Shown: piece after piece, positions 7,342 to 13,469 of the stretch
How positions within the stretch are numbered: the first letter of the stretch is position 1
Layout: each line of letters begins with the position of its first letter
Source: DAORIO01 sp035438585
GTDB lineage: Bacteria; Patescibacteriota; Minisyncoccia; Phycocordibacterales; UBA9973
Assembly: GCA_035438585.1 (NCBI GenBank)
Contig: DAORIO010000009.1
Location: forward strand, 1 to 20,908
Length of the DNA: 20,908 nucleotides
Direction of reading: 5' to 3'
The notes under the pieces: model-generated
What the model was told of the DNA's origin: nothing
What the model saw: the letters and a program-made list of their open reading frames with translations, nothing else
The model's database searches: none
Program-made: the position numbers and the translations under genes

Positions 7342-8181
7342 ATGTCGAACCTTAAAAACAAAATAAATATGAACTCATTTAGTCACAAAAAAGAAGAAAT
7401 TGAATTATTGGCAGGTCAGATGTTTGGTTTGTCTAAACCTTATCCATTTCAAAGTATGCAGTGGTCTGCGTTTGAGGAAAAGCTTGATTATGTGAATGAA
7501 ATTGCGGGTGTTGCAGTTTTGGGTGACAATGCCAAACGTGCAACAAAGGTTGAATTTCGTAACGTTGGAGAAAGTAAGGAATCTTTTTTTCAAAAAAACA
7601 AAGACATTATTTTTTACAAAGATGTGAGAAAACATCCGGGTTGGACGATGGAAGATTTTAAGACATTATCCAGAATCGAAGCTGGTGATTTCGACCACGC
7701 GCTTCTTTTGGCAGAAAAAATAATATTGAGGATGAATCAAGGTTTGGAGAAGAAGCGGTTCGTTTGGCAAGTTTGTGGTCCTATTAATAATGGTTACGGA
7801 GACAAAAAAACAAGATTGAAAATATTTTTTGATACAATTCTTAAGCTTAACAACAATGGATTAATTGTCTTTGACCAGCTACCATTTGTGCCCGTTTTTG
7901 ATTCTTGGAGAGAAGAACTGAATTGGGGACCAAAAGATATTTCAATTATTGATAAATTCTTTCGGGTACTTTTTGAAAGAAAAATGATCCAAAGCACTCC
8001 ATTTATCCATGGTTTTGAGGATTCTTTCGGCGCCATGGAAGAGCACGATATTGCTTATGCTTTGAATCATATTAGTATCTATCATTTGCCAAAAGATTTC
8101 GAGAAATCAAATAACGGCTTGTTTAATATGGCAATGTATCGGCTCCGGAAGTTAGAAGAAACTGAATATTTGGTTCAATGA
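7342..8181 (+). CDS. Unrecognised 279-residue cytoplasmic protein
   Basis: I do not assign a family. The protein has no signal peptide or membrane helix. A central segment, FVWQVCGPINNG followed by RLKIFFDTILKLNNNGLIVFDQLPF, looks like a Rossmann-type strand-helix-strand unit. It recalls the CGPI-type opening of DUF4406/nucleoside 2-deoxyribosyltransferase-like proteins, but this is only a resemblance. Later segments contain PFIHGFEDSFGAMEEHDIAY and HISIYHLPKDF. The frame is open back to 7285, but a terminator and an extended -10 box occupy that stretch, so ATG 7342 (MSNLKNKINMNS) is preferred; ATG 7369 is an alternative. The gene is monocistronic: its own promoter in front and a strong terminator 9 nt after the stop. 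Coding is confident, function unknown. Confidence 0.75.
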   Translation: MSNLKNKINMNSFSHKKEEIELLAGQMFGLSKPYPFQSMQWSAFEEKLDYVNEIAGVAVLGDNAKRATKVEFRNVGESKESFFQKNKDIIFYKDVRKHPGWTMEDFKTLSRIEAGDFDHALLLAEKIILRMNQGLEKKRFVWQVCGPINNGYGDKKTRLKIFFDTILKLNNNGLIVFDQLPFVPVFDSWREELNWGPKDISIIDKFFRVLFERKMIQSTPFIHGFEDSFGAMEEHDIAYALNHISIYHLPKDFEKSNNGLFNMAMYRLRKLEETEYLVQ

Positions 8182-8187
8182 TTTTGA

Positions 8188-8215
8188 AGCCCCGCAGTAA
8201 TGCGGGGGTTTTTAT
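8188..8215 (+). terminator. Intrinsic terminator after the 279-residue gene
   Basis: Stem CCCCGCA (8190-8196) / TGCGGGG (8201-8207), loop GTAA, followed by a T-rich tract. It isolates the ileS leader promoter from upstream transcription. Confidence 0.9.
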
Positions 8216-8243
8216 TTGCAGTTTTGTAATTTTCGGGTATATT
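8216..8243 (+). promoter_or_regulatory. Promoter of the ileS T-box leader
   Basis: TTGCAG (8216-8221) and TATATT (8238-8243) are separated by 16 nt, directly after the previous terminator and a few bases before the first leader helix (8248). Confidence 0.6.
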
Positions 8244-8245
8244 TA

Positions 8246-8420
8246 TAGAAGCAATGAAGGGGCTATCACTCCTGAGCTTCGAGAAGAAACCATTGGTCTA
8301 GAACTCGACGGGTAAGCCCGATAAAGCTGTAATGAGAAAAAACTAAGGTGGTACCGCGGGAATAAAAAAAATCTCGCCCTTGGATTATGAAGTTATTCGT
8401 AATCTGTGGGCGAGTTTTTT
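8246..8420 (+). promoter_or_regulatory. T-box riboswitch (ultrashort Stem I, isoleucine) controlling ileS
   Basis: The leader senses uncharged tRNA-Ile and controls read-through into ileS. Stem I is only 33 nt: GAAGC (8248-8252) pairs with GCTTC (8276-8280), an asymmetric AATGA/GA internal loop follows, then AGG/CCT, and the AUC Ile codon (8265-8267) sits in the terminal loop. TCGAG (8279-8283) can pair with CTCGA (8304-8308) as a Stem II element; CGGG/CCCG with loop TAAG (8309-8320) is Stem III. The T-box sequence AAGGTGGTACCGCGGG starts at 8345. Its antiterminator has AAGG/CCTT (8345-8348 with 8378-8381), a 7-nt bulge whose TGGT would pair with an ACCA tRNA end, and GCGGGA/TCTCGC (8356-8361 with 8372-8377). 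It excludes the terminator at 8373-8414. The class call is very secure; the Stem II details are inferred. Confidence 0.95.
8373..8420. terminator. T-box terminator hairpin, apparently bidirectional
   Basis: CTCGCCC (8373-8379) pairs with GGGCGAG (8408-8414), and GATTATGAA pairs with TTCGTAATC inside it. TTTTTT follows on the plus strand. The minus strand has ATTTTTTTT after the same hairpin, because the plus strand carries a run of A before it, so it can also terminate the small gene that converges on it. Confidence 0.9.
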
Positions 8421-8422
8421 AA

Positions 8423-8584
8423 TTATTTCTCATATTTTTCGTCTAGCCACCATAGAGGTCCAAAAAACAATAAAATAGGAGAAAAGATGATTGTGGTAAA
8501 GGGGTTACTTAGGAATTCTTTTATAAAATAAATAATTCCAACAATTATGTAAATCCCAATAAGTATACTTAATAAATTTAACAT
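8423..8584 (-). CDS. Small two-segment hydrophobic membrane protein (53 residues)
   Basis: A short frame on the minus strand reads MLNLLSILIGIYIIVGIIYF at its N-terminus, a central KEFLSNPF, and a second hydrophobic stretch IIFSPILLFFGPLWWL before a charged tail DEKYEK. It would have two membrane segments (about 2-20 and 30-47). I know no function. Support for it being real: a consensus-like promoter (TTGACA, 16 nt, TAATAT) lies just upstream, and the T-box terminator hairpin, read from the other strand, lies 3 nt past its stop. A proline- and tryptophan-bearing membrane composition is unlikely to arise as a chance shadow, and no gene lies opposite. No Shine-Dalgarno sequence is seen. Confidence 0.65.
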   Translation of the reverse strand: MLNLLSILIGIYIIVGIIYFIKEFLSNPFTTIIFSPILLFFGPLWWLDEKYEK

Positions 8585-8609
8585 AGTTTTGTTTTTTAAA
8601 TTTATTCAA

Positions 8610-8637
8610 ATATTATCATAAATTAAATAATTGTCAA
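8610..8637 (-). promoter_or_regulatory. Sigma70-type promoter of the 53-residue membrane protein
   Basis: On the minus strand TTGACA (8637-8632), 16 nt, TAATAT (8615-8610). The predicted start of transcription is about 20 nt before the ATG at 8584. The -35 box lies directly against the ileS start codon on the other strand. Confidence 0.6.
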
Positions 8638-8639
8638 AT

Positions 8640-11600
8640 ATGTCAGAGCAAAAATCACAAAATAATAAGTCAGAGTCATCGCTTCGAGAAGAGGCGGTTT
8701 TAGACTTTTGGAAAAAAGAAAAAATATTTGAAAAGTCTCTTGAAAAAGAATCTCCAAAAGGTGAGTTTGTTTTCTTTGAAGGACCTCCAACTGCAAATGG
8801 AAAACCGGGACTTCATCACCTTGAAGCACGAGCGTTCAAGGACGTTATTCCGCGTTACAAAACAATGCAAGGTTTTCATGTCAGGCGTAAGGGTGGATGG
8901 GATACTCATGGACTGCCAGTTGAAATTGAAACGGAAAGGAAACACAATCTAACTTCAAAAAAACAAATTGAAGAATTTGGAATTGCGCGATTTAACGAAG
9001 AGTGTAAAAAAAGCGTTTGGGCATATAAAGATTTGTGGGAGAAATTTACAGACAGAATTGGTTATTGGGTAGATCAAGAAAATCCATATATAACTTATGA
9101 AAATGATTACATCGAAAGTATTTGGAATATCGTCGGCAAAGTAGAAGAGAAGGGGCTTTTGTACAAAGACTACAAGGTGCTTCCATGGTGTCCTCGTTGC
9201 GGAACAGCACTTTCTTCACACGAACTTGCTCAAGGATATCAAGATGTAAAAGATTTATCTGTTTATGCGAAATTCAAATTAAAAGGTGAAGAGGATACAT
9301 ATTTGCTTGCTTGGACAACTACTCCTTGGACTTTACCTGGAAACGTTGGTTTGGCTATCGGGCGAGATATTGAATACGTAAAAGTTGAATCAGTTGGAGA
9401 AAAATATATTTTGGCAAAGCAGAGACTTTCTGTACTTCCAGAAATGTTTACCGTACTTGAAGAAATGACGGGAGACAAATTGATTGGAATGGAGTACGAG
9501 CCACTTTATCCTTACTTGAATAATTTAATAACGGGACCAGAAAAAGAAAAGTTAAACAAAGCTTATAAAGTTTATGAAGCGGATTTTGTAAACATAACTG
9601 ATGGAACTGGGATTGTGCACACAGCTGTTATGTACGGACAGGATGACTTTGTTTTGGGAACAGAAGTCGGTCTTCCAAAATTTCACCTTGTAGATGTAAC
9701 GGGACATTTTATAAATGGAACCGATTTTTTAGAAGGGCGGTTTGTAAAAGATGAAGAAGTTGCAATCGATATCATAAAAGATTTAGCTGGACGTGGAATT
9801 TTACTTAAGAAAGAAAAATACGAACACTCATATCCATTTTGTTGGCGTTGCAAAACTCCACTTATTTATTATGCGCGAGATTCTTGGTATATCAGAATGT
9901 CAGAACTCAAAGATAAACTTGTAGCTGAAAATAATAAAATAAATTGGGAACCTGCTCATATAAAAGAAGGGCGGTTTGGAGAATGGATTCGAGAAATAAA
10001 AGATTGGGCGCTTTCACGCGAAAGATTTTGGGGAACACCACTTCCAATATGGGAAGCAAAAGACGGAGAGAGAATGGTTGTCGATTCATTTGAGACGCTT
10101 CGAAAGTATGTAAAGAAATCGGGAAATAATTATTTTGTAATGCGCCACGGAGGTACAGAAGGAAATAAAAAAGGAATTGTTTCTTTTAAGAATCAAGTAA
10201 CAGATGATTTGACTGAAGTAGGGATAGAAGAGACTAAAAAAACAGCTGAAGAACTAAAATTAAAAAATATTGATTTGATAATTTCATCTCCATTTACTCG
10301 CACAAAACATACAGCAAATATTGTTAAAGAAGAGCTTGGATTGAAAGATGATCAATTAATTTTTGACGAGAGACTTGCTGAAGTAAATCCTGGAGAATTT
10401 GATGGTTCTGATTGGGAAAAGTATCACCAATATATTTACGAAACAGGTCCAAACTGGTTTGATAGAAAAGTTAAAGATGGTGAATCCCTAAAAGATGTAT
10501 ACAAAAGAGTTACTGAATTTCTTTTTGAAATAGAAGAAAAATATAAAGGAAAAAATATTTTGATTTTGACGCACGGCGGTCCTGCTTGGGTTTCTTTTGT
10601 GGCGTCTGGTCTTCATTTACCAGATAAGAAAGAATACAAAGTAGCGAATACTCATGTTTTTGTAGAAGATTTTAAACGTTTTGATAATTCTGAATTTAGA
10701 GAGTTACCTTTTGTGCCATTTCCACATAATGATGATTTTGATTTGGATCCACATAAACCATACATAGATCAAATTGTTTTGGAAAAAGATGGAAAAGAAT
10801 TTACACGCGTAAAAGAAGTTATGGATGTGTGGTTTGATTCAGGTGCGATGCCTTTTGCACAAGATCATTATCCCTTCGATTTCGCTCAGGGCAAGCCTTT
10901 CGAAAATAAAGAGTTGGCGTATCCAGCTGACTTTATTTCAGAAGCAATCGACCAAACACGAGGCTGGTTTTATACATTGCTTGCGATTGGAGTTTTGACG
11001 GGCAAGGGAACGCCGTACAAAAATGTAATTTGTTTGGGGCACTTGTTGGACAAAGATGGAAAGAAAATGTCCAAGTCTGTGGGAAATGTTGTTGATCCTT
11101 GGGAGATGATAGAAAAATATGGAGTGGATACTTTGCGTATGTGGATGTTCTCCGTCACTCAACCAGGTGATTCAAAAAACTTTGACGAAAGAACTGTGGT
11201 TGAAATAAATCGCCAAGTTTTCGGACTTCTTTATAATGTCCTAGCTTTTTATGAACTTTATCGTGATAAAAATATTGAACTAGAAACCAAAGACTATAAA
11301 CCAACTACTAATATTTTAGATCAATGGATATTAGAAAAATTAAAAATTTTGTCTAAAAAAACAGCTGAGCAATTGGATAATTATAAAATAATGGAGCCGG
11401 CTCGAGCTATGAGAGATTTTATGGATGATCTTTCAACTTGGTATTTGCGTCGTTCTCGTGATCGAATAAAAGAAGGGGACGTAGAAGCAAAACAAACTCT
11501 CTATTTTGTTTTGAAAAATGTTTCAAAGATTTTGGCGCCATTTGCACCGTTTACTGCAGAAGATATTTGGCAAAAATTGAAAAACGAAGAGGATGAAGAA

Positions 11601-12149
11601 AGTATTCATTTGGCTTCATGGCCTGAGTTTGAGTCTCGAGGATTCTTTCAAAATATTTTTGATGGCAACAAAGAATCAAAGGTAATTGAAGAAATGGAAA
11701 GTGTGCGAGAGATTGTAACCAAAGCTCTACAGCTGAGACAAAAAGCAAACATAAAAGTTCGACAACCACTTTCAAAATTAAGAATTAAGAATTATGAATT
11801 AGGAATTGAATATACTGAAATTATTAAAGACGAAATCAATGTAAAAGATATTGTTGAAGAAAAAGATATAATTGATGATATTGAACTTGATATAGAAATG
11901 ACGGAAGAACTTAAACTAGAAGGGGATTATCGAGAGTTTCTAAGAGGTATTCAAGATATGAGAAAAAAATCAGGTCTTATGCCAAACGATAAAATAAATC
12001 TAGATATTTCAGATGAGGCCGAGAAACTAATAAAACCATTTTTGGAAGACTTCAAAAAAACAGCTGGAGTTTCAAGTCTTGAATTTAAAGACACAGAAGG
12101 TGAAGAAATAAAAGTAAACGATCAAGTTTTTAAGGTTAAGATAAAATAA
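8640..12149 (+). CDS. ileS: Isoleucyl-tRNA synthetase with an inserted histidine-phosphatase domain
   Basis: A 1169-residue class I synthetase that charges tRNA-Ile. The HIGH-type motif is ANGKPGLHHLEA (about 52-63), the CP1 editing domain has TTTPWTLPGNVGLAIG and GIVHTAVMYGQDDF, and the KMSKS loop is at 809-813 in DGKKMSKSVGNVVDPW. Between RERFWGTPLPIW and the DLDPHKPYIDQI / VKEVMDVWFDSG block lies an extra ~190-residue domain (about 498-690). It is a phosphoglycerate-mutase-type histidine phosphatase: FVMRHGGTEGN (R502, H503), SSPFTRTKHTA (R554), LAEVNPGEFDG (E581) and ILTHGGPAW (H645), all expected catalytic residues present. At 744-755 an eight-residue in-frame insertion (DFAQGKPF) interrupts HYPF-ENKE. 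The frame is open to a TTG at 8631, but ATG 8640 is the natural start; no Shine-Dalgarno sequence. Expression is governed by the T-box leader. Confidence 0.97.
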   Translation: MSEQKSQNNKSESSLREEAVLDFWKKEKIFEKSLEKESPKGEFVFFEGPPTANGKPGLHHLEARAFKDVIPRYKTMQGFHVRRKGGWDTHGLPVEIETERKHNLTSKKQIEEFGIARFNEECKKSVWAYKDLWEKFTDRIGYWVDQENPYITYENDYIESIWNIVGKVEEKGLLYKDYKVLPWCPRCGTALSSHELAQGYQDVKDLSVYAKFKLKGEEDTYLLAWTTTPWTLPGNVGLAIGRDIEYVKVESVGEKYILAKQRLSVLPEMFTVLEEMTGDKLIGMEYEPLYPYLNNLITGPEKEKLNKAYKVYEADFVNITDGTGIVHTAVMYGQDDFVLGTEVGLPKFHLVDVTGHFINGTDFLEGRFVKDEEVAIDIIKDLAGRGILLKKEKYEHSYPFCWRCKTPLIYYARDSWYIRMSELKDKLVAENNKINWEPAHIKEGRFGEWIREIKDWALSRERFWGTPLPIWEAKDGERMVVDSFETLRKYVKKSGNNYFVMRHGGTEGNKKGIVSFKNQVTDDLTEVGIEETKKTAEELKLKNIDLIISSPFTRTKHTANIVKEELGLKDDQLIFDERLAEVNPGEFDGSDWEKYHQYIYETGPNWFDRKVKDGESLKDVYKRVTEFLFEIEEKYKGKNILILTHGGPAWVSFVASGLHLPDKKEYKVANTHVFVEDFKRFDNSEFRELPFVPFPHNDDFDLDPHKPYIDQIVLEKDGKEFTRVKEVMDVWFDSGAMPFAQDHYPFDFAQGKPFENKELAYPADFISEAIDQTRGWFYTLLAIGVLTGKGTPYKNVICLGHLLDKDGKKMSKSVGNVVDPWEMIEKYGVDTLRMWMFSVTQPGDSKNFDERTVVEINRQVFGLLYNVLAFYELYRDKNIELETKDYKPTTNILDQWILEKLKILSKKTAEQLDNYKIMEPARAMRDFMDDLSTWYLRRSRDRIKEGDVEAKQTLYFVLKNVSKILAPFAPFTAEDIWQKLKNEEDEESIHLASWPEFESRGFFQNIFDGNKESKVIEEMESVREIVTKALQLRQKANIKVRQPLSKLRIKNYELGIEYTEIIKDEINVKDIVEEKDIIDDIELDIEMTEELKLEGDYREFLRGIQDMRKKSGLMPNDKINLDISDEAEKLIKPFLEDFKKTAGVSSLEFKDTEGEEIKVNDQVFKVKIK
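10872..10903 (+). repeat. 24-bp in-frame repeat insertion within ileS
   Basis: CCCTTCGA (10872-10879) and CCTTTCGA (10896-10903) flank TTTCGCTCAGGGCAAG. The insert encodes DFAQGKPF and splits HYPFENKE, which I expect to be continuous in related IleRS sequences. CCCT and AGGG within it can form a small stem. I recall near-identical short elements (CCCTTCGAxTxCGCTCAGGG) dispersed in CPR and Chloroflexi genomes; this is recollection, not a search. Confidence 0.65.
11776..11810 (+). repeat. Heptamer repeat AATTAAG, about five units, in ileS
   Basis: Consecutive units AATTAAG, AATTAAG, AATTATG, AATTAGG, AATTGAA occupy 35 bp and encode KLRIKNYELGIE in the C-terminal anticodon-binding region. The 7-bp period is not a codon multiple. 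Similar AATTAAG/AATTATG tracts occur as dispersed repeats in several AT-rich genomes. Confidence 0.6.
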
Positions 12150-12179
12150 AAAAAGCCCTGCAATTTGCGGGGCTTTTTG
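12147..12179 (+). terminator. Intrinsic terminator after ileS
   Basis: GCCCTGCA (12155-12162) pairs with TGCGGGGC (12166-12173) with one G-U pair and a 3-nt loop, flanked by an A-tract and TTTTT. It begins at the ileS stop codon. Confidence 0.9.
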
Positions 12180-12274
12180 ATTTTACCGGGTTTGTTTTTA
12201 TTTATTTAAGGTTTCGGTTTGTTATATAACATATATATTGTTAAATAAAAAAACTAATAAAAATAAGGTTGTTT

Positions 12275-12283
12275 TGGTATAAT
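12275..12283 (+). promoter_or_regulatory. Perfect extended -10 promoter, probably leaderless
   Basis: TGGTATAAT is an exact TGnTATAAT match ending 6 nt before the ATG at 12290, so transcription is expected to begin at the start codon. No -35 box is obvious. A 12-bp palindrome TGTTATATAACA lies upstream at 12220-12231. Confidence 0.65.
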
Positions 12284-12289
12284 AGATGG

Positions 12290-12862
12290 ATGAAAAGAAT
12301 TTTTATTATACATGGTTGGGGAGGTAATCCCGATGAAAAACTTTTAGTTTGGCTTGATCAAGAGTTTAGAAAATTAGGTCACGAGGTAATTCGACCAGCT
12401 ATGCCTGATCCTGAAAACCCAAAGATTGAAGTCTGGATACCTGAACTTGCTCGTCTTGTTGGCAGGGTAGATGAAAACACATTTTTTATTGGTCACTCAA
12501 TTGGATGCCAAACAATTATGCGTTATCTAGAAACTTTATCAGAAGATGAAAGAATTGGAGGTTCTGTTTTTATTGCTGGTTGGTTTAATTTGGCACATTT
12601 GAAAGAATATGACGGAGAGGATGCAGAAGAAATAGGAAAACCATGGATTGAAAACCCAATCAATTTTGAACGTATAAAAAAAGTTTGTCCTAAAACAACA
12701 GTATTTATTTCAACAAATGAACCATATGAATATGTTGAAGAAAATAAAAAAACATTTGAAGAAAAATTAGAAGCAAAAGTTATTTTAATGGAAAACATGG
12801 GTCATTTTACCGAAGAAGATGGCGTTATTGAGTTACCAAAAGTTATCGAGATTATTAATTAA
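12290..12862 (+). CDS. RBBP9/YdeN-type alpha/beta serine hydrolase
   Basis: A 190-residue protein of the small serine-hydrolase group related to RBBP9 and B. subtilis YdeN. The fold starts KRIFIIHGWGGNPDEKLLVW with the oxyanion-loop HGWGG, the nucleophile elbow is FIGHSIGCQT (S70), and the catalytic histidine is H172 in MENMGHFTEEDG. The acid is expected in the TTVFISTNEPYE region. No signal peptide, so cytoplasmic. The substrate is not predictable; some relatives are reported to be serine hydrolases with unclear natural substrates. ATG 12290 is preferred to the TTG at 12269 because a perfect extended -10 box occupies the latter stretch. It is a single-gene unit with its own terminator, lying between ileS and a convergent secreted protein. 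Confidence 0.88.
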   Translation: MKRIFIIHGWGGNPDEKLLVWLDQEFRKLGHEVIRPAMPDPENPKIEVWIPELARLVGRVDENTFFIGHSIGCQTIMRYLETLSEDERIGGSVFIAGWFNLAHLKEYDGEDAEEIGKPWIENPINFERIKKVCPKTTVFISTNEPYEYVEENKKTFEEKLEAKVILMENMGHFTEEDGVIELPKVIEIIN

Positions 12863-12876
12863 TAAATTTTTTAAAT

Positions 12877-12906
12877 AAAAAAACTGTAGAAAGCTACAGT
12901 TTTTTG
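12877..12906. terminator. Bidirectional terminator between hydrolase and secreted orphan
   Basis: ACTGTAG (12883-12889) / CTACAGT (12894-12900), loop AAAG, with A6 before and T6 after. The TAG stop of the minus-strand gene (12896-12894) lies inside the right arm. Confidence 0.9.
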
Positions 12907-13373
12907 CAAATGTAAAAAATTTGCCCGATTTTTATTTCTTCCTTGGTCCACCTAGTAGACAGGTTTTTAAATATTCTATTTTCTGTCACACTAAATTTTT
13001 TGTTTAATTCGTGTTTAATTGATTCACGCCCAGATATTTTTGGGATTTCAAATGAAACGTAGCCTATTCTTATTAGGGTATCAATAGCTTCTGCTTGTGT
13101 GCATTTAACAAGGGTTGCTTCATAGGTAACAGATATTCCCATGTAAGACTCTCGTGTTATTTTTATGTCACAGCTTTCAATTTTTACCGGATTTAGAAAT
13201 TTTATCATTTTATTGATCGTTTCATCGAATTTCACTCCAGCAATAGTAATACTATCAATACTTGCTTCACTGTATGCAACTCCTGTTGTTGACAGTGTGT
13301 ATTTATTGGGTTGACCTGTGGTTAGTTTTATCTGCAATGTGATAAAAGCAATAACCAATATTATTTTTTTCAT
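12894..13373 (-). CDS. Unrecognised secreted protein
   Basis: A 159-residue protein with an apparent Sec signal peptide: MKK, a hydrophobic stretch IILVIAFITLQI, then a likely cleavage near TTG-QPN. No lipobox cysteine is present, so it is probably released or periplasm-like. The mature part is a mixed alpha/beta protein with SIDSITIAGVKFDETINKMI and TLIRIGYVSFEIPKISG segments and three cysteines (ESCDIK, LVKCTQ, FYICKK). I do not recognise a family. A perfect consensus promoter stands just upstream and a shared terminator overlaps the stop codon, so it is a complete single-gene unit and likely well transcribed. It faces recO divergently. The sequence style is somewhat Bacteroidetes-like, so acquisition by transfer is possible but not shown. 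Confidence 0.72.
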   Translation of the reverse strand: MKKIILVIAFITLQIKLTTGQPNKYTLSTTGVAYSEASIDSITIAGVKFDETINKMIKFLNPVKIESCDIKITRESYMGISVTYEATLVKCTQAEAIDTLIRIGYVSFEIPKISGRESIKHELNKKFSVTENRIFKNLSTRWTKEEIKIGQIFYICKKL

Positions 13374-13388
13374 AGTTCAGTTTTTATA

Positions 13389-13417
13389 ATTATATATTGA
13401 TTATTTTATATTGTCAA
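13389..13417 (-). promoter_or_regulatory. Perfect consensus sigma70 promoter of the secreted orphan
   Basis: On the minus strand TTGACA (13417-13412), exactly 17 nt, TATAAT (13394-13389). The predicted start of transcription is about 9 nt before the ATG at 13373, giving a very short leader without a Shine-Dalgarno sequence. Confidence 0.85.
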
Positions 13418-13443
13418 TTTTATAAAAAGAAGTATTACTTATT

Positions 13444-13452
13444 TGCTATAAT
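13444..13452 (+). promoter_or_regulatory. Extended -10 promoter of recO
   Basis: TGCTATAAT matches TGnTATAAT exactly, ending 17 nt before the recO ATG at 13470. It is divergent from the promoter of the secreted orphan, with the two -10 boxes about 55 nt apart. Confidence 0.6.
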
Positions 13453-13469
13453 AAAAAATATTTTTAAAT

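Noticed and set aside
8251..8345. Possible tRNA gene in the ileS leader
   Set aside because: The helices fit a T-box leader, not a cloverleaf; there is no TTC-loop or acceptor stem pairing.
12220..12231. Palindrome TGTTATATAACA upstream of the hydrolase gene
   Set aside because: A 12-bp AT-rich palindrome is expected by chance in this composition; not called an operator without a matching second site or regulator gene.
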